NCBI RefSeq assembly: GCF_050003625.1
Contig: NC_134397.1
Coordinates: 279,056,070 to 279,120,069, forward strand
DNA from: Haematobia irritans
Lineage: Eukaryota; Arthropoda; Insecta; Diptera; Muscidae
Length of the DNA stretch: 64,000 nucleotides
Reading direction: 5' to 3'
The notes below the pieces were generated by a model. That model had not been told where the DNA came from and searched no databases. It was given only the letters and a program-made list of their open reading frames with translations. Both the position numbers and the translations under genes were made by a program. Below are positions 56,693 through 64,000 of the stretch, in pieces (positions within the stretch are counted from its first letter, which is position 1; every line of letters begins with the position of its first letter).

Positions 56693-56889
56693 TAATAACA
56701 ATATTTATTTATTTAAAAAAAATATAAATAACAGGGCTAAATATCTTCTCATTGTCTTCAAATGTTATAACTCATTTACATTATGCTCGAAATCTACTAA
56801 AAGTGGATTTGAAATCCCATTTTTATAAGGCAAATGACAGTTGAAATCTAGTTACAGTGGATTTTGGAAGTGTAATGTGTATGAGGTAT

Positions 56890-58690
56890 TATTTTTTATT
56901 TATTTTTATTTATTTATTTTCTCTTGGCGAATCCAAGCTGCAAAGCCATATACGGATTCCAAAACTACACAAACATAGCAATAATAACAAATTATAAAAA
57001 TTATGCGCTTAAAAACTAGAAATTAATAACAAAAATAGTATCAATAAGTGACTAAACTGAATTTGAATCAAACAAATACATAATAATTAAAACAAATTAA
57101 CAAAATTAAGAAAAAAAAACTATTAAAAAAAAATAAATTAAATTATCAATTTAAAAAATTAAAAAATAAGAACAATAAAAAAAAAATAACAAAGTAAAAA
57201 AAAAAAACATGAATATGTGAGTAAGACAGCAATACTAACATAAAAAGCTAGTAAAGAGACTCAATAAAATAAATAAAAAAATGATATAACATAATACAAA
57301 CTAAATAAAAAAAACTAAAAACTAAATAAAAAATATATATATATAAAAAAATAAATAAAAATTAAAAAAATTAATTAAAGAATTTACAGCTACTCAGTAA
57401 CTAGTCAACATCTGCTAACACAACGTTAGGGATGAGACAATACATGCAGGATAAAAATTAAATTAACATTTAACATAACAAAAAAAAAAAAAGAAAAAAA
57501 TAATAAAAATAATAAAAATAAAATTAAAATTATTAACCGACATAAATTATATAAGACTTAGTACTTATCACACATTTGACTCATGAATTAGAAAAATGAA
57601 CATGTAGTCTTTTACGAAATGTAGTTGAGGAACAATTAAATATCTTGAGAGAAATAGGTAATGCATTGAAAATGCGAGCAACGCGGACAAAATAAGACTT
57701 TTCTAATGAAGTCGTTAACCTAGGTATAAATATTTGTGGGTTACGAACCGACCTGCAGAAGGTAAACAATTCCGCAACGTACCTAGGCGTTTGTGTCCTA
57801 TATACCTTATGGAAATGCAACAAAACACGAATATCTACAAATTTGCAAAATTCACATCCCAAAAAGTCAATGACACATGGTGTCACATGCTGACGAACAT
57901 TGAGAGCATAAACAAATCTAATTATTCTATTAAAAATCAGCTGAATTTTCTTGAAGACAAATCCTAACGTCCCAGAAAACACCTCTAAACAATACAAAAT
58001 GACAGGCATCAACAGGGAATGAGCTACTCTCTTCCTAATCACAAACGGCATATGTAATTCAACATTGTACAACTTACTTAAAAGAAAATTAATCCTAGAA
58101 CATATTGCACTGATATGAGGTTGAAATGATAAGTCAGAATCCAAGACAACACCAAGACACTTGACACGATCAACAAAGGCGATTGGCACATTCCCAAAAT
58201 TCACAGACACATCCCCATGATTAGTGAACCTAATCGCCTTAGTTTTGTCAGTATTAACAGAAAGACCATTTGTACACATCCAGTCACATAAAACTCTTGA
58301 CGTATCGTCAATAACACTTTGCAGGACATCAGGGAAATCAGACTGACTTTTAAAAAGAAGTTGTATATCATCAGCAAACGCAAATGGTAAACAATTCGGA
58401 CTAGCTACTAAATCAAACAGATCATTAATGAACATAATGAATAAAAGCGGCCCAAGTACAGACCCCTGTGGAACACCACTAACTACACGCAACATACTCG
58501 AGCAATGACCACCACTACAAACATATTGAAATCTATTTCCAAGGTAAGACTTAACTAACAAACATGCAGAAGATGAAAATCCAAAGAAAGTCATAAGTTT
58601 ACATATAAGAATAGCATGATCTACCCTATCAAACGCTTTTTCAAGATCTAACGACACTAGAACACAATTACCACGGTCACTCACTACTTT
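56890..58690 (-). mobile_element. 5'-truncated LINE with a long A-rich 3' part
   Basis: The minus-strand frame 58684-57581 (367 codons) starts inside [49 protein letters not shown] (catalytic FADD intact), then the thumb/C-terminal region ([13 protein letters not shown], ending VHFSNS). The endonuclease and RT start are missing. From 57580 to 56920 the presumed 3' UTR is extremely A/T-rich and ends in TTTATTTATTT-type repeats (plus strand). No target duplication is evident. Confidence 0.78.
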
Positions 58691-60858
58691 TCTAAATTAT
58701 TAATTATTAATATGTAAACTAAATGAACAATGCTAACTAGTGTTGAAAAAAATAACGCATATTTAGTTCAGAGGTGGTTGTTTGGGTAGGCTAAAGGGTA
58801 TGCCAAGTTCGTATGTTACAATCTGTTTTATAATCTAGTATGTACTGCTACTCTACCTGCAATGGTGAAAAGCAACGTAAATTTATAAATTAGGGCTATA
58901 ATGACGAGGCAAATGTAAAGAAAAACAATTGCCATTACGCTCATAGATAAAAGGTTGGCGTCTGCAGTTAAATATTTGTAATTTTTAGTCTACCAACCAT
59001 TTTGCACACTCAAAGAAGTTTTTTTAGTAGACAGCATAAAAAAGATAGATTTGTTGGCAGAGCGCCTATTTCTCTCTGTTCAAAATATTTGCTGTTTCAT
59101 CCGTTTTCTATTCAATCCCTTTCTTTCCTTTCTAACGTTATGTTGTAGCGTTTTTTTGTAGGCTTTTTTTTTGTGTGCTTTTTTTTTTGTACTCTATGTC
59201 ATAGTGTATAAACAAATTGGGTTTTAAAATTTTACCCAAAAGTATTTTGTTGTATATCCAGCTCCCTAATTTCCTTACAACATCCTATTTTTTAGTGCAG
59301 TGCAGATTAAAAAGAGGAATACAGTGACTGATTTTCCTCTTTCAGCGTATTTTTGGCTAATTTAGTAGATATCTCTGCTGTGTCTACTAAAAAATTTCTT
59401 AGGGTGTATGTGCACATTTCCAATAGATATTCGAAATTCCTTTGAACAAAAAAGCTGGCGTAAACGTTCAACTCAAATTAACGATGCAATGAGGGTATTG
59501 CCTCTAATTACGTACTTAAATAAGGTCAAAAGTTGCATATCGGCATAGTACATGCACCAAAACACTATGCATTTTCTTGTACGATTTTATCACTTCAGTG
59601 TAATTACTTTTTGTTAAAACTGTTAAAGGTCTTAATTATGGGTTATAGGTCTTAAGCCAAACCTACCGCAATAATCCAAAAAATGGTAATAAACTCAATG
59701 TCTTTAGTAGTGGATTTTTTTATTCACTTAATGCAATCATATGGTAAATATATGTATGTATGTAGATGTATACAAAATATTCAAATAGCAAAAATAATAT
59801 AATGAAAAAATATAATAATAAATAGCTTTATGTTTTAAATGATCACAATTTTTATACCAAGCTTGTGGCATGATATCAATGAATGACTTACAAATAAGAA
59901 TAGCTATCGATTGTGTGATTTACATGCATTTCTTTATTACTTATCAGTTTAACGATTTTTGTTATATAAAAATATCTTTTTATTCATTATATAAATATAG
60001 GTATATATAGCACTTTCAGTACATGCTTAGAGGCATATTCATTTAGAATTTCAGTTTTTGTCTACATACAATGAGAACACAATAACAATAATGAAAATAA
60101 AAACAAATAGAAAATATATTTACAATAAATAGATAAACAAAAAATCGGCGTAATTATAGAAAATAAAAGCAAAAAACAAATAGCTGCAGCTTAAGTTTCT
60201 ATAGCCTAGTTACAGACCATAGGAAAGGCGACACCTTCGAAGGTTTTGGTATTGAAATTAACAATTCAATTCAATTTGAATTGTTGTGCACTGTATGAAT
60301 TCGTGTAGTAAATACGAGTATTAGGTGGACTACTAGGGATGTATTTGGCATGTTGTGTCGTCGACAAGACACAGCATTGCCATGGCTCAAGCAAATGGCC
60401 ATCTTTCCATATAGTTTATAAATCAATGTGTTAGTACAAAATTCGATTTGTTTAGAAAAAAGCAGCAACAAGTAAATACGAACTCTGTCTTGAAATTTCA
60501 TTCTTACAGAATTCGTCTTTACTTGTTAAAAACATTTAAACATACTTAATAGATATACAGGTTTTTTTATCGTCTCTATGAAAACTGTGATTGGTCAGTT
60601 AACGAATGAGACGTCGTTTAAGATAACTTAAAACTAATTTATATGTTGCATTCATTTTTTTTTTATAAGGCACTTATAAGTCTCGTTTCCCGTTTTGGAG
60701 ATTTTGCTGTTTTTTGCTGTTTTTTTTGTTTCTTTTTTATATTTTTTGCTGGGCAAATATGTGTTGTGTTTTTGGCACTGAATAATGTGTTATTGTATCG
60801 CGAAGTTCAGAGTATTGCAACACTCACATTTCGTTGCCTTCTTCTTCTCGATTAGGAA
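58691..60858. other. Spacer between the LINE and the TatD gene, with one MITE
   Basis: AT-rich. Apart from the MITE at 59006-59407 I see nothing with definable ends. The part nearest 60858 is presumably the 3' UTR of the TatD-type gene, which is read from the minus strand. Confidence 0.4.
59006..59407. mobile_element. MITE with ACACTCAAAGAA-type TIRs
   Basis: ACACTCAAAGAAGTTTTTTT followed by AGTAGACAGC faces the inverse GCTGTGTCTACTAAAAAATT then TCTTAGGGTGT. The ends are about 32 bp with a few mismatches. It is about 400 bp and non-coding. Confidence 0.6.
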
Positions 60859-61238
60859 TTAAGAAAGACCAAAAAGTTTCAAGGCATTAAAAGATGTGGC
60901 TAAAGCAACTTCATCTGGTGATTTCTTCATGAAAGCGGCAATCATTTCAACAATAGCCGGCAAACTACATGGTTCATTTCGTTGAAATGTACAATATCTG
61001 AAACAAATATGAAATGCAAGCATTATCAAGCAATCATTGTCATCCTAAATTCGTAAATAATTCTTTACCTGTGTAAGTACAATAGAGAACGTTCAGTAAT
61101 GCCAGTTTTGACATGTTGTGGCAATTTTGAAGCCCGTGTGTTTGGATACATAAAAGGAGAATCTGTTTCCACCAATAAACGATCTAGAGGCAAGGTTCCA
61201 TTATCAAGAAGGCGACGCACTCCAGTATCTGATTTGTC
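60859..61238 (-). CDS. TatD-family metal-dependent nuclease, last two exons (partial)
   Basis: TatD enzymes are TIM-barrel metal-dependent DNases of the amidohydrolase fold. Exon 61238-61069 encodes DKSDTGVRRLLDNGTLPLDR then LLVETDSPF, the conserved metal-ligand ETDxP segment, and PQHVKTG. After a 71-bp intron, exon 60997-60859 encodes the NEPCSLPAIVE motif and the end NALKLFGLS. Splice sites are GT-AG, and the split codon (AG plus A) gives Arg. About 101 residues of a protein normally near 300 are present. Upstream exons are not visible up to 64000, so they lie beyond the window or past the LINE in the intron. It is convergent with Idi. Confidence 0.85.
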
Positions 61239-61755
61239 CTAAAAAGCACAATTTGAGGAATGAATTCAATAAAGTAATCAAGTTATAAAATTTGGCAAAC
61301 AACATGAAAATCATTTACAATCATTGTAAATGCGTATAACTGAGTGGTTAATCCATACTGACAAATTGTGTTGCAATCCTGAAGATGATGGCATATCTAA
61401 AAGAATTTGGTAGGTCTACTAGAAATTCCCATATTGGCATTCCAAAGTTATGTTGTGTTAGAAAAATCGTATTTAAAGCCTTTTAATTTGACGCCAGGAA
61501 CATATAAGCAAAAACTTTATGATTATGTCCTACTAAATGACATTTAAATTAAACTTCTTGAGAATGCATTACTGCAATTGTTCCTAAATTCATTTTCAAA
61601 TACGAAATTTTATAAATAGTTGAATGTGGCTAAGTTGTCATTATTAGTAATTTTTTAATGAACTTAGTTTTATATTGTTCTTATAATGTTATTTTTCTCA
61701 TTAAGTATTATTTATTATTATTAAATAAAAAATATTATTAGATCTATATTTCTAA
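61239..61755 (-). other. TatD intron, part before the LINE
   Basis: AT-rich intronic sequence. I searched it for the expected upstream exon (the sequence preceding DKSDTG) and did not find it. Confidence 0.45.
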
Positions 61756-61759
61756 TTGT

Positions 61760-63055
61760 TATTTCTTTCTTTCTTTCTTTATTGACAGTAATATTTAAAG
61801 CCTTCAAGGCCGATAACAATATTACAAACGTAATTATCAATAGTCTATGATACAAATTCAAAACATAATCCTATTTATATTTGTACTAGAATAATAACGA
61901 TGGTGGCTCCCCAGCCAAATATATTAGTGTTAACTATATAAATAGTATAAGAATAGAAATTTCGCCCTAGCAGCAGCGCTAGTATAAAGCGACTAAATGA
62001 CATGTTCAAATTTTAATCATTTCCATGAGAAGCAAAGTGATCAATGAGCTTATTTCTGAACACAATGTTAGAAAATGAGAAGTTACGTAGTTCCTGGGGA
62101 AGATTATTCCAAGCTCGCATGGTTCGCACCAAAAAAGATCGCTCATAGAGTTGTGTTACCATATGAGGAAGTACTAATTGTGGATTACGAGTAGTCCTTG
62201 TAAAAATAAATTGTTCCCTTAACATTGGTGGAAGGTTAGACTTTATAATTTTGTAAAAACATAGTAAAATACGTAATTCAAAAAATCTTTGAAAAGAAAG
62301 TCCCAGAAATTGTAAGGCATGTTGCGATATGTGGTCGAATCTACGTAGACCATAAATATATCTCACAATCATATGAAAGCTACGTCTCAGTCTCTGCAAA
62401 TTCGAACTAGGCGCTCCAGAATAAACCTCAATTGCATAATAAATCGAACATGACAGGGCAAATATGTACTTAAAGAACGTAGTCTACGGAGAGTAACAAC
62501 AATGTTAGATACTATGGAGTTAAGGTGGCTACCAAAGTCCAGTTTAGGATCGAGTACAACTCCTAAACACTTGATCAGGTCAACTATTTCTAGCATTTGT
62601 AGAGCTCCCAAGGAACAATAGATGTATATCAACGGCAAATAGAAAAGGTAGCAGTTAGAGCCATGAATATGATCCACAATGTCGTTGATATACAAGAGAA
62701 ATAAGAGAGGGCTTAAAATTGATCCCTGGGGTACTCCACAGTTAATACTTCGAATGGCCGAATTGGAGGTTGAGCAGTGGTTCCAAATCCACGCCGAAAT
62801 CCGTATTGGTGGACACTAATGATACCACGATCGTTCACATATCTCAACATAAAATCATTTATGACAGATTCAAAGACTTTTGACATCGCTGGTAATATAC
62901 TAATAGGCCTGTAATCATCAACTCGTAAAGAATTGCTAGATTTCGGAACTGGCACGACGCGGGCTAATTTCCAAGCGGACGGAAATACTGCAGTAGTAAT
63001 GATAGAGTTGAAAAAATGAAGAATATGACGAGAAATATACGGAAAAATCAATTCA
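61760..63055 (-). mobile_element. 5'-truncated, internally deleted LINE in the TatD intron
   Basis: Minus-strand pieces: RT start ([38 protein letters not shown]; 63051-62713), then directly the region around PQGSILSPLLFLVYINDIVD, then the RT C-terminal part (62695-62013, ending FASHGND) in different frames. The KAFD block and the YADD block are deleted, so the copy is dead. A CTTT microsatellite (61765-61785) marks the 3' end. Its 3' UTR shares GGCTCCCCAGCC with the LINE at 41425. Confidence 0.75.
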
Positions 63056-64000
63056 ATTTATTTATATATTTTTATATTTAAGTGTTTCTAGTAGTAATGC
63101 TATTGCAACTATCTTAGGGTCTGATCGACTATGTTACGTTTATGCAGAAATAAATTAAAAATTGAATTAAAATTAAAGAATTAGTTGAAAAGTCCCATAT
63201 AGGTATCGTGGGCTAAATGCTAATTCTAAAAAGTTGATTAAAGTTTAAAACGCGGTCAATTAAAAAAATAAACTGTTATTTCATTTGAATTATACCAAAT
63301 AACATTTTAATTGAATTCAAAAATATTTCCAATTAAAAATACAGTAAACCCACGATTTACGTCGTGAAATGAAATAATAAATAATTGATATCCTAAACAA
63401 AAACAAAGTTATTGAGTTTTGAGTCCAAAATCAATTAATTTTTTTATTGAACCAATTTAAAAATTAAATCCCACAAATTAACTTCCAAAGAAATTAATAA
63501 AATGTTTAATCAAGTATTTTTTCCAATTAATTTTAAACTATCATTTTTCGTGATTAAAGCTCCAAATTGAAAACATTTTCTGTATAGTAATAAATCACTT
63601 TTCTCTGGAAATTGTCCTTCATAATGAGATTCCTCCTTCTGCTTCTGATGTTTTATAATTTTATTTGAATATTTACGAATATCGAGCAAATAAATGTTAA
63701 TGCAAGTACACAAATCATTTCGTTCGAATTTATACGTAGTACTAGAAATAATTTTATTTTTATGTTCCGTTTCCATCTTTGATCCACATTTTATAAATGG
63801 AAACGAGCTATCCGCCATGTTCGGGCAATCGTAATATTCTGAATTCTCAAAACACAATAGCTTTAAACCTAGAACTTGGCTTAATATTCCTATCCATTTT
63901 ATAATCAAACTATTCATAGCCAATCAAACTATTCATAGCCAATTCTCTTCTTAATGTTGTACACGGACGACAATAGATAAATAGAATTATCTTGATTTTC
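63056..64000. other. Right end of the window, unassigned
   Basis: AT-rich. The 137-codon minus-strand frame 63923-63510 is open but has no motif that I recognise, and I do not call it a gene. No TatD exon was found here. Confidence 0.35.

Larger units (their letters stand above)
55585..56879. mobile_element. TIR element with ~95-bp imperfect inverted ends, hosting two MITEs
   Basis: CACATTACACTTCCAAAAT at the left faces TTTTGGAAGTGTAATGTG at the right. Homology continues inward (GGATTTCAAAT, CATTTGCCTTATAAA, GGGATTTCAAATC and their inverses). It has no ORF of note. Two small inverted-repeat elements lie within it. Confidence 0.6.

Noticed and set aside
63510..63923. A 137-codon minus-strand frame with several Cys residues
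   Set aside because: No family motif is recognisable and no regular zinc-binding spacing. It lies upstream of a partial gene, where a missing TatD exon was expected but does not match.
1..64000. CRISPR array, operon, phage or bacterial mobile elements
   Set aside because: No regular spacer-repeat structure, no Shine-Dalgarno-led gene clusters. Regular repeats here are insect satellites and transposon units, and the genes have spliceosomal introns.

Overview
The window is genomic DNA of a calyptrate fly, most likely a muscid (Stomoxys, Haematobia or Musca type). The evidence is its AT-rich, intron-bearing genes with dipteran GT-AG splice signals, proteins close to Drosophila orthologues, and dispersed repeats that I recall as typical of muscid genomes. 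The species call is inference. There are no bacterial features. Five protein-coding genes are supported; most of the rest is transposable-element sequence lying in introns and between genes.

Genes in order. (1) ETHR, the ecdysis-triggering hormone receptor (GPCR), plus strand, 482-34159. Three shared exons (482-1228, 3348-3510, 3627-3807) join either of two alternative terminal exons (9915-10893 or 33223-34159), each encoding TM5-7 and a tail, giving predicted receptors of 689 and 675 aa. (2) Rab1, minus strand, 40637-49722, five coding exons, 205 aa. (3) AP-2 sigma adaptin, minus strand, 51276-51840, three coding exons, 142 aa. (4) Isopentenyl-diphosphate isomerase (Idi), plus strand, 54464-55297, with a 75-nt intron that reads through in frame. 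(5) The last two exons of a TatD-family nuclease, minus strand, 60859-61238; its 5' part lies outside the window.

Mobile DNA by region. ETHR intron 1 has a decayed Penelope-like element with a GIY-YIG region. ETHR intron 3 (up to 29 kb, between the shared and alternative exons) has nested MITEs, an inverted MITE pair, three long Helentron/DINE-like elements built on ~150-bp tandem units (two of one family in inverted orientation), a Penelope-type repeat carrying a hammerhead ribozyme, and a 5.5-kb I-clade LINE with both ORFs open, a 13-bp target duplication, and YADN in place of the YADD catalytic motif. Between ETHR and Rab1 lies a SINE-like composite with a 29-bp minisatellite, two inserted TIR elements and a hAT-like MITE with a perfect 8-bp TSD. 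Rab1 intron 4 holds a three-level nest (a LINE in a mariner-superfamily copy, inside PIF/Harbinger-like termini) and a second hammerhead ribozyme in the sense orientation of Rab1. Rab1 intron 1 has piggyBac-like, hAT-like and pogo-like MITEs. Beyond AP-2 sigma there is a TIR element whose insertion site is proven by a neighbouring unoccupied copy, then two more truncated LINEs.

The strongest candidates for follow-up are the two hammerhead ribozymes, especially the one inside the Rab1 intron; the Helentron-like elements with 150-bp arrays; the alternative receptor exons separated by 22 kb of transposons; and the nearly intact I element with an altered catalytic residue.
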